This document shows positions 23,441-34,869 of a DNA stretch of 64,000 nt, piece by piece (within the stretch, counting starts at the first letter, position 1; the number at the start of each line of letters is the position of its first letter). Origin of the DNA: Cololabis saira (taxonomy: Eukaryota; Chordata; Actinopteri; Beloniformes; Belonidae); the NCBI RefSeq assembly GCF_033807715.1, contig NC_084599.1, positions 248,001 through 312,000 on the forward strand, given 5' to 3'. Below the pieces are notes generated by a model that saw nothing but the letters and a program-made list of their open reading frames with translations, ran no database searches and was not told the origin of the DNA. The position numbers and the translations under genes are program-made.

Positions 23441-23523
23441 AGGGGCGACCCCTGTGACGCCCCCCTCACACTTGGCATCAGGCATTTGGAGTCACTCCAG
23501 ATCCTGAAGGAAAGCTGCAGTTG
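23441..23523 (+). CDS. Candidate internal exon, unknown gene
   Basis: An 83-bp segment is bordered by TTCGGTTTCAG and by the strong donor GTGAGTAAG. One frame is fully open and encodes RGDPCDAPLTLGIRHLESLQ followed by a few more residues. It is GC-richer than its surroundings and not part of any repeat I recognise. I do not recognise the protein. The acceptor polypyrimidine tract is weak, so this could be chance. Confidence 0.25.
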
Positions 23524-24305
23524 GTGAGTAAGTTCAGTGACTAAGTGACTGTATGGAGTGCATTCGTTGAGACTTCATGTTCACTGGTTAGGGAAGCCTA
23601 ACCCTAAAACCTTTGTTTTCCTTTTCTCTCTTTTTTTGACATCACAGATGTTAATGAAACACAAAGAGGATAGATCTGAAGCATTGATTAGTTTCCCTTT
23701 GGGCATGAATACAGTATATTGAATTTGAATCTGTCAGTGTTTGACATTTCCCCCAGTTTGTGTTTTCAGTTCTGTCCCTCCTGTTTCCATCTGCCCTGAT
23801 TGTCTGCACCTGTGTCTCGTTGTCCCCTGTGTATATCTGGTCTTGTCTTTCCCTGCTCCATGTCGGTCCGTACTGTTTGCTCCCTCCATGTGTCCTGTGA
23901 GGTTTTTGGTTTTTGCTCTCGTGTTTTTGGTTAATCCTGCTCTCCTACATTTGGGTCCTCAACAAACACCAACCTTGACAGAACGGACCGACCAAGATGG
24001 ACCCAGTGGGAGAGCTCATCACCCTCTGGGAGTTTCTGAAAAACATGCGCTGGTTCGAGGAGGAGGAGGAGGAGCAGGAGTCCCTCTTCTGGGGAATACG
24101 CCTGGCTGTGGGTGGGCCCAGGAGCCTTCGGGCTCAGGGGAGACGACGACGGCGTCAGCTCCAGCCCCAGCTTGCTCCTGTTCCGGCGGTGGTCCTGGAT
24201 GCATCAGCATCTGTTCAGGCGGTGGTCCCGGGTGCATCGTCTCCTGTGTCGGCGGTGGTCCCGGACGCATCAGCCCCTGCGCCGGTGATGGTCCCGGACC
24301 CCCCG

Positions 24306-24674
24306 CAACCGGCGCCACGGACCCGGGTTCCCCCTCAGCCAGCGCCGAGGACCCGGGTTCCCCCTCAGCCAGGGCCGAGGACCCGGGTTCCCCCTCAGCC
24401 AGGGCCGAGGACCCGGGTTCCCCCTCAGCCAGGGCCGAGGACCCGGGTTCCCCCTCAGCCAGGGCCGAGGACCCGGGTTCCCCCTCAGCCAGGGCCGAGG
24501 ACCCGGGTTCCCCCTCAGCCAGGGCCGAGGACCCGGGTTCCCCCTCAGCCAGGGCCGAGGACCCGGGTTCCCCCTCAGCCAGGGCCGAGGACCCGGGTTC
24601 CCCCTCAGCCAGCGCAGAGGACCCGGGTTCCCCCTCAGCCAGGGCCAAGGACCCGGGTTCCCCCTCAGCCAGCG
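24306..24674 (+). repeat. 30-bp minisatellite, about 12 copies
   Basis: The unit is AGCCAGGGCCGAGGACCCGG plus GTTCCCCCTC. Most central units appear identical; the edge units differ at one or two bases (GCGCC, GCGCAG and GCCAAG variants). In the frame from 23997 it encodes [10 protein letters not shown] repeated; because 30 is a multiple of three the frame stays open. The unit start is ambiguous by a few bases. Confidence 0.9.
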
Positions 24675-24675
24675 C

Positions 24676-25606
24676 CAGTGGTGTAAAATAACGAAGTACA
24701 AGGACTTCGTTATTGTACTTAAGTTTTTTGAGAATTTGTACTTTTACTTCGTTAAATTTTCAAGGAAAAAATCTCGTACTTTTAATCCGCTATATTTAAA
24801 ATTGGACACGTCGTTACTCGCTACAAATTAAAGTTTTACATTAAATGAAAATGTAGGCTACTGCCTTGAGAACAGCACAGCGGGGGCTGATTTATGGTTC
24901 CGCGTTACACCGGCGCAGAGCTACGGCGTAGGGTACGCGGCGACGCGCACCCTACGCCGTAGCCTACGGCGTAGGGTGTGCGTCGATTTAACGCGGAACC
25001 ATAAGGCGGTCGGGAAGAAGGGGGGCGCGTGAATTGCCCGTGATTGCCCGGCGGCGGCTCCGTGACAAGACACCTGGGGCGGACGGGGCGACTCGGCCTC
25101 CATACCGAGAAGGAGGGGGAGCTGCGCCGCAGAGGCGGGCCGGAAGGCCGGAGGAACCGCCGTCGCGTCGAGGACCGATGAGGACTGAGCGACAGCCAAC
25201 GCGTGTCCATGGGCACCGTTCTATAATTCCACCCCTTCTAAGGTGGTTTTGGCATTTAAAAGTTCAATCAGTTCAAGAGTCTCCTTCATCCTCCTTCAGC
25301 TGGGGTTGATACTACAGGCTGGGGGTGCACCTGTCAGCGGGGCCAATGGGGGACAGCAGCAGTGATGAGCAAAGGGAGAAATTAAAATGGGGTAATGGAA
25401 ACAAACGCTAAAGGGGTCAGAATAATATCACCATTATTTAGAGTTGTAAGCAAATTCTTGGAATAAAGCCACTTTCGACAGCATGACAATGTTGGGACTT
25501 CATTTCTTTGCAATCCTTTTGAAAATAATTTTGTACTTTGAATTTTGTACTTTTTACTTTTTACTTTTGTACTTAAGTACATTTTACACCATGTACTTTT
25601 GGTACA
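24676..25606. mobile_element. hAT-type MITE carrying a palindromic MITE
   Basis: The left end CAGTGGTGTAAAATAACG faces a right-hand inverse of TGGTGTAAAATGTACTTAAG. The flanks GCCAGCGC (24668-24675) and GCCAGCTC (25607-25614) match in 7 of 8 bases, so the right boundary is tentative. It contains GTACTT/AAGTAC arms, a palindromic MITE (24885-25006) and GC-rich sequence. It is non-coding. Confidence 0.55.
24885..25006. mobile_element. Palindromic GC-rich MITE, copy 4
   Basis: GGCTGATTTATGGTTCCGCG on the left faces CGCGGAACCATAAGG on the right. CTACGGCGTAGG-type motifs form a self-complementary core. It is the most complete copy together with that at 61264. Confidence 0.75.
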
Positions 25607-25752
25607 GCCAGCTCACAGGATCCTTTGTCCCCCGAAACCTGCTACTGTTTGCTCCCTCCATGTGTCCTGTGAGGTTTTTGGTTTTTGCTCTCGTGTTTTT
25701 GGTTAATCCTGCTCTCCTGGATTTGGGTCCTCAACAAACACCAACCTTGACA

Positions 25753-26330
25753 GAATCATCACGTGTATTTACTGTGATTGTCACATCAGAAAATTATACT
25801 ATGAAGCTAAAAACTAATAAAACCTAGACATTTAATAGGCTTTTTTTCATCCATACAAATACTTAAATATCCATGTATTCTTATGAAATATGAATTATTT
25901 GCGATAACTAATCATTTTTTTTGAAATATTTTATTCAAGCACTGCTTCAAGAGGTCATTTTTCTCTTGACTCTGGCCCAGGCTTCAAACTTACTTGTATT
26001 TTTACCTTGGCTTCAGGCCAAGAACGTCATGTAGCTTTGATTCTTTTCAGATGTGTTTAAATCACCCTCCAAGGGCAGATAGTCTCACTGACCCTCAGCT
26101 TCCACTCAGTCCCCATGCCCTGCTTTTATGCTCAGTCCAGTCTATAGACATATATCATTCCCACTCAAGTATCTTTAATCCTCATAACAGTTGCAGTACC
26201 ACGGTGGCTTGACCAGTTAGAACCTCCCCAGATGGCTGGATTGCTGTGTGAGCATGTGTGTGGCTCAACATGTGTGTAGATGTGTATTTAAATGGAAAAA
26301 ATAGGGACGTATGCTGGCTGTTTGGTTTCT
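25753..26330. other. No recognisable gene or element
   Basis: This is AT-rich DNA without open frames of note, terminal repeats or clear splice-flanked exons. Confidence 0.35.
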
Positions 26331-26334
26331 CACC

Positions 26335-26490
26335 AACATTATTCACCTGCCCTGCAATAGACTAGCGACCTGTCCAGGGTGGACCCCTGCCTCTCGCCTG
26401 TATTGAGCTGGGATAGACTCCAGCAGACGCCCGTGACCCTGCACAGGACAAACTGGCTATAGAAAATCCATGGATGGATGGATGGATGGT
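26335..26490 (+). mobile_element. RTE-type retroposon 3' end with GGAT tail
   Basis: GCGACCTGTCCAGGGTGGAC, CCTGCCTCTCGCC, GCTGGGATAGACTCCAGCAG and CCCGTGACCCTG lead into GGATGGATGGATGG. I recognise this as a very common teleost interspersed repeat 3' end. The tandem GGAT tail suggests mobilisation by RTE-clade machinery, which is inference. Confidence 0.55.
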
Positions 26491-26582
26491 TCACCTGTGC
26501 TAATAAAGCATGAACATGAACAGAAGATGTGAAATGACACGTCATTACTCATAACCCATATTTTCTTCAACTGCCTTACCAT

Positions 26583-27392
26583 ACATTCACACCAAAAGCT
26601 GCCATTAATTTTCTATGAAAGCTCGCTGCAAGAGGCGTCGGAGGCGTTGGGAGCGCCAATTTGAGAGAATCTCAACTTTATGCAAATTAGATGAAATTAG
26701 CTTTGGGGATTCCCAAAGCAAGAAGCCTCAATGCACATTGTACTTTTGTTTACACACAAATGTACACTCATTCACATGCGTACATGCGCATAGCTGTCAT
26801 GTAACAAACTTATTTTTTCAGGAATTAATATATATCATCCAGCAAACTGACATTTCTCCTGATTTGACTGCTGTTTTTACCTGAAATGCTCATGTGAAAC
26901 ACGTATCTGATGGTTGAGGAGCTGGATGGTCTGAACAATCTTATTTGCTACATCCATCCAACGCAAAATAATAATAATAAAAAACGTGCTTATTAATAAC
27001 AAAACAGAGTTTAAACATCATGAGCAAATCCGCTCCGACCCGGTGTGTCAGTGTTCACCGCAGACAGACTGCAGCTTCACCGGGACCAACGATGATGGTT
27101 GATGTTGATCCAGGACCAACCTGGTTAAGGATCAAACTCACTCGTATCTACGCGGAAATAACGCTGAAATATAAAGAAGGCTTCCTAAAGTGTGATCTAT
27201 GGTGAAGGAGGAAACTGAAGATATGTAGGCTATATACACTTTGTTCCCCTCCTGTTCTGCAGCGCAGCTTGAAAGCCCCGCCCCCTGCAGGCCCCGCCCC
27301 CTGCAGGCGTCGACAGGCGTTGGCCAGCAGCATGATGCAGGCGCCATGAGCTACCACAGGTGATTTTTTACGCTTTCGGTGTGAATCCACAG
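26583..27392. mobile_element. MITE with ATTCACACC(A/G)AAAGC ends
   Basis: The left end CATTCACACCAAAAGC and right end GCTTTCGGTGTGAAT form imperfect inverted repeats about 800 bp apart. The interior includes a repeated CCCCGCCCCCTGCAGG motif near 27275-27305. It is non-coding and no target duplication was identified. Confidence 0.45.
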
Positions 27393-28154
27393 TTAGGAGT
27401 GTCAACATTAATTGTTTTGATTATCATTAGAGGTATTTGACACACACACACAAGGGCGAAAATCCCGGGGGGGAAAGGGGGACATGTCCCCCCCATTAGT
27501 AAAGCTGTCCCCCCCTAGAATAATTTGAGACAGAATTAATAATTTTTGAACAATGCAATAGTATTTATTGAAAGCGCAATGTAAGCCGTGCTCATTATAA
27601 TCATGCAATAATGTCCTATACACATCTTTAAAGATTTAGTCCCCCCCCTCCCATTCCTAGAAATGGTTTAGGACACACAGACACACAGACACGCACACAC
27701 CAACACTCAGCAACGGAGCCTGCCAATTACACACCGCAGTTGCGGTGTAAAAGGTGAGTACGCCACATAGATATAGTGACATAAGTTACAACAACACACA
27801 TCCTATTTACAAAATGCGCCAGGTCCAGGCTGTCTGCATTGTTCAAAAAGCCTGCTAAATTACGAGTGCTGTTAAGCTAACTTAAAAGCTACAAATAGTG
27901 ATAGTCACAGATGGAAAGGAGAGGAGGGGAGGGGAGAGGAGCTACTTTACTAGCTCCAGAGGGTTTACAAAGGCTTTAAAACTGATTTTTTTAATTTCTG
28001 AGTCAAATATTGCAGTTTCTGTCAATCTCAAATTAAATTATCACAATTTAATGAATTTTCAACAGATTGTTTTAGTATTGTCACAAGTGTCAGATCCTAT
28101 TATTACACATGATATTCACTCTGGAGTTGTACACATTTGATAGTAAAAAATATT

Positions 28155-28155
<1 letters not shown>

Positions 28156-28246
<91 letters not shown>
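28156..28246. repeat. (TG)n microsatellite
   Basis: About 45 uninterrupted TG units end in GAGAGAG immediately upstream of the hAT transposase start codon at 28258. The array would lie in the promoter or 5' UTR of the element. Confidence 0.95.
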
Positions 28247-28253
<7 letters not shown>

Positions 28254-28257
28254 TGAA

Positions 28258-30901
28258 ATGGCAGGGAAAAGAAAAAATAAAGACATTCACACATTTTTCA
28301 GTGCACCAAAACGCCAAGTAAGTGTGAAGGTCTCAGATACAACATGACAATTTGATATAAGATATCAATAAGAAATGAATGAAGTATTTATGAAAATGTT
28401 TCATAATGGATTCATTAGGCACAGCAAGGTCAGGTGATACAACAGTGCACAGAGAGCCAGAGCCAGTCAGACAGAGCCATGGACTCTCAAGTCAGTTTTT
28501 TTAGCATTTGTTCAATAATGTGATGAAATTAGATCTCCTTTATAGTATTCTAAAGGCAATACTCTTGTTGTGTTATGTTTTTGTAGTTGTGATAAAAGGA
28601 AATGCCTTGTTTTTATTTTAGGGAACACGGTTTTCAGGGTCTGGGTCAGTGGTACAGGGGCCGGATTCTGAGACATCAGATAATGCTGAGGATCTTCCTG
28701 CCAGCAGCAGTACCAGCACAGGGAGAGGACGAGAGACACAGCAAGCAGCAGCAGTACCAGCACAGGGAGATGAGCGAAAGACGCAGCAGCAGCACATCAG
28801 GGACAGGAGGAGGAGAGAGAGACACAGCAAGCAGCAGCACATCAGGGACAGGAGGAGGAGATACTACAGCATGCTTAAGTTCAGACCTCAGTGACGCACT
28901 GCACAAAGCCGTATCAACCACCTCCCCAATGCATAGAAACACAAACTCTCGCAAACAAGACTCTTGCATTTCAAGAGAAATGGTTTCGCGATTTTCCATG
29001 GCTACATTACAGCCCGTCTGTGAAAGGAGTCCTGTGTTTCTACTGCAGCAAAGGATTTTCACACCAGTCATCTTTTGGACAAAGGGCTGATACGGCTTTC
29101 ATCAGTGCAGGATTCAGAAACTGGAAAAAGCTATTGAGAAGTTTTCAGTACACCAAAACTCTCAAGCCCACCACCATTATGTAAGTGTGAGTGCACATAA
29201 GTTGAATCCAATCAGTACCCAGTTATCCAGCACATGGGCCAAACAGCAGGAGGTAGCAAGGCATTGCTTTGGCAAGATTGTCAGTTCTGTGCGGCGTGTT
29301 GCAAGACAGGGACAAGCCTTAAGAGGTCACCATGAGGAAAGTGGTAATCTGTATCAGCTCTTAAAACTGAGGGCAGAGGAGGATGATCCAGCTCTGCTTA
29401 AGTGGTTAACAGAACGCAACACTTCCTACACAGGCCCAAAATCACAGAATTAAATTCTGTCCATCATGGCCAACACAATAATTCGAAGCATTGCAGCTGA
29501 AATCAGGTCTCTTCCTGTTTTCCAGTTTTCAGTTATTGTTGATGGTACTCAAGATGTCTCTGGTGCTGAACAGGAGAGTGTCTGTCTGCGCGATCTTGTT
29601 CCACATGAAGAGTTTGTTGGGCTTTATCGGGTTTCTGAGACAACAGGTCAGGGCACTGCAAAGGTGGCTGCTGATGTCTTGTTGAGGCTCAATCTGCCTA
29701 TGTCTGGCTTACGTGGGCAGACTTATGATGGTGCAGCAAATATGTCAGGATTGTACACAGGTGCACAGGCAATCCTGCGGAGGCAACAGCCATTAGCCCT
29801 GTATGTCCATTGTGGTGCACATTGTGTAAATTTGATTACACAAGCCGGCTGCTCAGCATCCTTACTGATGCGGGACTGCCTTTCTTGGATTCACTAGTTG
29901 GGCATCCTTTTTGGTCAGTCAGGGAAGTTCAAGAGCATATTTGAAAACATTGCTACCTCTGAAAACATTCCTCAGCTTCCTCTCACCACCCTAAAACCAC
30001 TGTAATAGCTGTGCTAGGGCAGTATGAGCGGGTTCTCAGCAGCTTAGAAGAGATGGCCAAAAGCACATCAAAGACAGCATCAACTGCCAGTGGCTTATTT
30101 GAGCACTTCTCCAAAGGGAAGACTATGTTGGGCCTCACACTTGCCTCTGCTGTTGTCGGAGAGCTGGAATGTCTTAACAGTTCACTGCAGAAGAAAACGC
30201 AGACTGTCTCTGGAAAGCAGGCTGCAGTTGAACATGTGGGGTCCTCTCTTCAGGGAAAGAGAAATGACAAGAGTTACATGGCACTATATGAGAAAGCCAA
30301 CACACTGATTGACTCTATTGACTCCATTGACTCCATTGAGATGACTCACTCAAGACGCTTTGCAGGGAAAGTAGTGGATCATTACAGGGTGGAGTTTTTC
30401 AAAGTGCTGGACTGTGTGGAGGTTCAGTTTAGACAGCGATTTGACCAGGAGAGTCAGAAGATCCTGCAAAAGGTGGAGAGTGCCCTCCTCATTGGGCAGT
30501 TTTATGATGCTCTAGCCCAATACCTTGAGCTAAACAGAGCTTCACTTTCTGTGCAGTTGCCTCTGTTTCGCAGCAAATATCCCTATAGCAGCAGTGAGGA
30601 AGCAGCAAAGATACTCAGGGGGCTGCCAGTGGAAGTAACGGGGTTGTTCGATCAGGTGGAGGTTCTCATCAGGATTTTGTTGGTGGTACCAGTGTCCTCA
30701 TGTGAAGCTGAGAGGAGTTACAGTGCACTGCGTAGGCTGAAGACTTGGCTACGTGCAACAATGGCACAAGAAAGACTCAACAGTGTTGTCATATGTAATG
30801 TCCATAAAGAAAGACTTGATAAGCTGGACATGAAGATGGTCTGCCAGGAGTTTGTGGGATCCAGTGACACCAGAAAAAATACATTTGGTTCTTTTATCTA
30901 A
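28258..30901 (+). pseudogene. hAT transposase (DUF4371 type), frameshifted
   Basis: Exon 1 (28258-28317) encodes MAGKRKNKDIHTFFS... and stops at a GTAAGT donor. A TTTTATTTTAG acceptor precedes exon 2 at 28621. Exon 2 first encodes low-complexity SSTSTGRGR/RDRRRR repeats. It then reads, in shifting frames, KWFRDFPWLHYS and GVLCFYCSKGF (TTF-type zinc finger), RHCFGKIVSSVRRVARQGQA, and FSVIVDGTQDVSGAEQ with the first catalytic Asp. Next come LRGQTYDGAANMSG and YVHCGAHCVNL, and the C-terminal dimerisation block SSCEAERSYSALRRLKTWLR. Stops near 28894, 29180 and 29897 and a gap before 30011 break it. Proteins of this type also gave rise to the domesticated ZMYM1-like genes. Confidence 0.8.
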
Positions 30902-31514
30902 AAATGTGGTGCTTGCTGTGAGGTGGACAGACAGACATTGTACATAGTTTTTCAGAGACAGAGATAGAGAGTTAGAATAACTACAGATAGATAGAATGAC
31001 TACAGTTAGAATAATTACTGTTTTGTGGCATAGTTGTCAGATGTTTGACAACACAATAAATATATATTCTAGAAATTGTTTTGTGTTTGATTATTCTTTA
31101 AGGCATTTCTCTTAGTTTTGGGATTGTTTGGAGCTTTTACAAGAGGTAAAAGCTCCAAAATGTAATGGACTGTGGTGGAAGTTAGAACAGTGAACAAAGG
31201 TATTATGTCAGATGTGCTGTATTATTGCCACCTTCCACCTAATACCATTGTTTTGTATTGCTGGGTGAATAAACAATAACTTATATACAGGTAGGCTAAG
31301 GACTCATACAAGTATGAGAGTGAGAGAGAGAGAGAGAGACTTCTGCCTGCCTGTTGGCAAGATAGAGAAATGAAAATGTCAAATTGCGGTAAAAGATGCT
31401 GTATAAAAGGCAGGCTACAACTTTTATTCCTTGTCCCCCCCCTGGAATTATTCTTTAAAATTTTACTGTTTATTGTCCCCCCAACGAAATGCGATTTTCG
31501 CCCCTGCACACACA

Positions 31515-31799
31515 CATGCAAGCACACTCACAAACAGACATGTATGTATGTGCGCTGAGAGGGTGCTTCACCCTCCCCACTTTGTGCCATAGACATATAT
31601 ACATAGACGCCGCATTGACTGACACTTCCTATTGGGACCGACGTCGGGCGTGGCCGCCATCTTGGATCGGTGTCGCTTTGACTCCAGTGCGTTCACTTCT
31701 ATTGAGGAAGGAGGTGTATGCATAACTAAAGTAACTATAACTCACTTAATTTTCAACCGATTTTCACGCGGTTTGCTTTGTTACAAACGGCAGACATGT
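31515..31799. other. Repeat-like DNA between hAT and Sushi element
   Basis: The stretch contains GTGGCCGCCATCTTGGATCG, a motif I associate with fish interspersed repeats, and no open frame with a domain. It is cut at 31800 by the Sushi LTR. Confidence 0.35.
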
Positions 31800-32183
31800 T
31801 GTCAGGCACACAAGGAATGGACACAACTGCAGACAAAGGGAAAACGGTTCAAAAGATTTATTGGAGTAAATCTGAGCAGGCAAGGGTCAGGCAAAAATCT
31901 GTCCAGGGTCAGGCAAAGGTCAAGGTCCAAAAAGGCTGTCAGCGAAGGCAGAGGTACTGGCAAGGGCTAGGCAAAAACGTGGTCTGGGGGCAGAAAAAGA
32001 TCAAAAAGGTCAAAAACTTCACTTGGCTTGATAAACGGCTTGAAGAACACAAGACAATCTGGCATGGACTGAAGAGTGACTGAGGCTTAAATGCTGTGGG
32101 CCTGATTGCACCAGAGTGATTGCAGGTGTTGCCAGGTAGGTGGGAAGGAGCCAGACACACCCACTCAACCTCAGACCGTGACA
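31800..32183 (-). repeat. 3' LTR of Sushi-type element (384 bp)
   Basis: The ends are TGTCACGG and (plus strand) TGTCAGGC, giving the TGTCA...TGACA inverted termini. A purine-rich GAGAGGGGGTCC tract lies immediately upstream on the minus strand and would prime plus-strand synthesis. Confidence 0.7.
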
Positions 32184-33514
32184 GGACCCCCTCTCCGACG
32201 GACGGCCCCTGGCGTCCCATCCAAGGCCCCAGGATTGTCCCGGTGAAAGTCTCGAATGAGGGAACGAGCCAGGATGAACCTGGAAGGGACCCAACACCGC
32301 TCCTCAGGCCCATAGCCCTCCCAGTCGACCAGGTACTGGAGGCCCCTGCCCCTGCGGCGGACCTTCAGCAATTTCCGGACAGCAAACACCTCACCACCAT
32401 CAATGACCCTGGGAGGCGGAGGGGGCTTGGAGGGAGGGGACAAAGGGCTGAGAACCACAGGCTTGACTTGGGAGACATGAAAGGCAGGGTGAATACGTCG
32501 CATTGGTCGAGGCAGTGAGAGTCGCACAGATGAAGGATTGACAACCTTAGAAATGGGGAAGGGTCCAATGAACCTGGGCGCCAGCTTCTGGGACAGTACC
32601 CTCAGAGGTAGATTCCTGGTGGAAAGCAGGACCTTCTGTCCAACACTGTAGAGGGGGGCTGCTGAGCGACGTTTGTTAGCCTGTCCCTTGAAATAAGCCA
32701 CCGACCTCAACATGCGAGTTCTGGCCTGCATCCAGGTTCGCCGACACCGCCTAATAAAGGCCTGGGCTGAGGGAACTGCCACTTCCTCTTCCTGTGCAGG
32801 AAACAGTGGAGGCTGGTAACCCAGGCAGCACTGAAAAGGGGAAAGACCAGTAGCATTATTGGGAAGGGAGTTATGCGCATACTCCACCCAGGGAAGCATC
32901 TTACTCCACGATGCTGAGTTGGAGGAGGTCGTGCACCGGAGAACCACCTCCAGGTCCTGGTTTGCGCGCTCCGTCTGGCCGTTGGTCTGTGGATGAAAAC
33001 CAGATGACAGGCTGGCAGTGGCACCGATTAGTTTGCAGAATGCCTTCCAAAATTGAGCAGAGAACTGTGGACCTCTGTCTGACACAATATCCTGGGGTAA
33101 ACCATGAAGTCGGAAAACGTGGGTGATCAGTAGCTCCGCTGTCTCTTTGGCTGTGGGTAATTTGGTCAAAGGAATGAAATGAACTGCCTTAGAGAATCTG
33201 TCAACAACGGTGAGAATACAGGTGTTACCTTCGGAGACCTCCAGACCAGTGACAAAATCGATGGCAATGTGGGACCAGGGTCGATGTGGGACAGGAAGGG
33301 GTCTGAGAAGGCCAGCTGGGGGTCGGTTACTGTGCTTGTTCCGGGCGCAGGTATCACAGGCCGCCACAAACTGCTCCACCTCTGTCCTCATAGATGGCCA
33401 CCAGAAGCGTCGTCTTATGAAGGCCAGAGTCCGCTTCGTACCCGGGTGACACGCCAACTTAGAATCATGTCCCCAGGTCAGTACCGCAGGGCTAACAGCT
33501 GTGGGGACAAACAA
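32171..33514 (-). CDS. Integrase with C-terminal chromodomain (Sushi-type, partial pol)
   Basis: The 447-codon open frame starts inside pol, so the ATG is not the natural start. An HHCC zinc finger is visible (H16, H23, C53, C56). The catalytic triad is D86, D146 and E182, spaced as DD35E within [18 protein letters not shown] and [14 protein letters not shown]-like segment ([10 protein letters not shown]) follows. A chromodomain ([10 protein letters not shown]...[20 protein letters not shown]) sits near residues 370-425. Integrase inserts the cDNA and the chromodomain steers it to modified chromatin. This frame is intact, but the upstream pol parts are broken or absent, so the element cannot move itself. 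Confidence 0.85.
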   Translation of the reverse strand: MFVPTAVSPAVLTWGHDSKLACHPGTKRTLAFIRRRFWWPSMRTEVEQFVAACDTCARNKHSNRPPAGLLRPLPVPHRPWSHIAIDFVTGLEVSEGNTCILTVVDRFSKAVHFIPLTKLPTAKETAELLITHVFRLHGLPQDIVSDRGPQFSAQFWKAFCKLIGATASLSSGFHPQTNGQTERANQDLEVVLRCTTSSNSASWSKMLPWVEYAHNSLPNNATGLSPFQCCLGYQPPLFPAQEEEVAVPSAQAFIRRCRRTWMQARTRMLRSVAYFKGQANKRRSAAPLYSVGQKVLLSTRNLPLRVLSQKLAPRFIGPFPISKVVNPSSVRLSLPRPMRRIHPAFHVSQVKPVVLSPLSPPSKPPPPPRVIDGGEVFAVRKLLKVRRRGRGLQYLVDWEGYGPEERCWVPSRFILARSLIRDFHRDNPGALDGTPGAVRRRGGPVTV

Positions 33515-34040
33515 GCAGCCAGTAGGCCCATTACCTGGGTCGGGTTCCTGATGCTGGGCCCTCCGAACCTGGGACTCAATGTCAAAACTTGCAGCTCGGG
33601 AGACAAAATGGGCTTAGGAGCTACAGACTCCTTCTCTGGTGAATAAATCCTGGACAAGGCATCAGGCTTAGTGTTCTTAGAACCAGGGCGATATGAGAGG
33701 GTAAAATTGAAGCGTGAAAAGAACAGAAACCATCTAGCTTGGCGGGAATTAAGGCGTTTAGCGGACCTGATGTACTCAAGATTCTTATGATCCGTCCAAA
33801 CGAGGAAGGACAAGACTGCACCCTCGAGGTAGTGCCGCCACTCTTCAAGGGCCAGCCTCACAGCCAACAGTTCGCAGTTCGCGGTCCCCTATGGTGTAGT
33901 TGCACTCTGTAGGAGACAGGCGATGAGAGTAAACGGCACAGGGGTGCAGTTTGTTGTCCTTGAGGGACCTCTGGGACAGCACTGCACCGACTCCGGTCTC
34001 TGAGGCATCCACTTCGACTACGAACTGCAGAGAGGGATCA
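33478..34040 (-). pseudogene. RNase H and end of RT, Sushi-type pol (frameshifted)
   Basis: The frame at 33478-33867 encodes [31 protein letters not shown] and [19 protein letters not shown], ending PDALSR. This is the RNase H domain of Ty3/gypsy pol with its TDHKNLEY box. Further upstream, to about 34040, the frame changes: [22 protein letters not shown] codons mark the start of RNase H. It overlaps the integrase frame by 37 bp in another frame, so a frameshift separates them. Confidence 0.75.
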
Positions 34041-34869
34041 GGGACAGTTAACTCGTCAATAGAGCTAAGTCAACCACATGTATGTTAGACCCCATCCCGA
34101 CTCGACTATTCAAAAATGTTTTTTCTCTTATTGGTGTGACAATACTGGACCAAATCAACCTATCCCTAAGCTTAGGATATGTACCACAGGTTTTCAAAGT
34201 GGCAGTAATTAAACCTTTACTTAAAAAACCTTCCCTTGACCCAGACACCTTAGCTAATTATAGGCCAATTTCCAACCTTCCATTTGTATCTAAAATTCTG
34301 GAAAAGGCAGTTTCAAGCCAGTTATGTGACTATTTGTATAGAAATGATCTGTTTGAAGTCTTTCAGTCAGGGTTCAGAATGCATCATAGCACAGAGACAG
34401 CACTGGTTCGAGTTACGAATGACCTTCTTATGGCCTCAGATAAGGGATTAGTGTCCATATTGGTTTTACTGGACCTCAGTGCTGCTTTTGACACTGTTGA
34501 TCATGGCATTTTACTGCACAGGTTAGAGCATGTTGTTGGGATTAAAGGGACAGCTCTATGTTGGTTTAAATCATACCTATCTGACAGGTTCCAGTTTGTT
34601 CATGTACATGAGGTTTCTTCAGAACAGTCGAGGGTCTGTTATGGTGTTCCGCAGGGTTCAGTGCTAGGGCCAATCTTGTTCAGTTTATACATGCAGCCGT
34701 TGGGAAGTATAATCCAGAATCACGGCATACACTTTCATTGTTATGCTGATGATACGCAGCTCTATTTGTCTATGAAGCCGGATGAGACAGAACCGTTAGT
34801 TAAACTTCAGGCATGTATTAGGGACATCAAGGACTGGATGTCCAGAAATGTCTTGCTTCTAAATTCAGC

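Larger units (their letters stand above)
23732..25752 (+). mobile_element. Small Sushi-like LTR element with proline-rich VNTR frame
   Basis: A 5' LTR (23732-23980, TGTCAGTG...CTTGACA) is followed by GAACGGACCGACC and an ATG at 23997. The [14 protein letters not shown] start and the sequence after the LTR resemble Sushi-group gypsy elements. The frame soon becomes a 30-bp minisatellite. A hAT-type MITE (24676-25606) interrupts it. A second copy of the LTR's 3' part follows at 25643-25752. RT, integrase and protease are all absent, so it is non-autonomous or a deletion product. Confidence 0.55.
27451..31506 (+). mobile_element. Full-length hAT transposon (4.06 kb), inactivated
   Basis: The termini are CAAGGGCGAAAATC and the inverse of CAGGGGCGAAAATC, with GGGGGACA(T)GTCCCCCC-like motifs just inside. 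CACACACA flanks both ends (27443-27450 and 31507-31514), an 8-bp hAT-type duplication at a CA-rich target. Inside is a two-exon transposase gene (28258-30901), a (TG)n array (28156-28246) and non-coding flanks. The transposase is frameshifted, so the copy is not autonomous. Confidence 0.85.
31800..34052 (-). mobile_element. Sushi-type Ty3/gypsy chromovirus, 3' half
   Basis: On the minus strand the order is the end of RT/RNase H, integrase with chromodomain, polypurine tract and 3' LTR. The 5' half (LTR, gag, protease, RT core) is missing: at 34053 the sequence passes into a 5'-truncated L2 LINE. Integrase ending in a chromodomain defines chromoviruses, the only Ty3/gypsy branch known to be common in vertebrates as Sushi/Hsr1-type elements. 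Confidence 0.8.

Noticed and set aside
24019..24701. Proline/serine-rich frames on both strands over the 30-bp minisatellite as collagen-like or cell-surface genes
   Set aside because: A repeat whose length is a multiple of three keeps several frames open. Only the plus frame from 23997 has a plausible origin (after an LTR).
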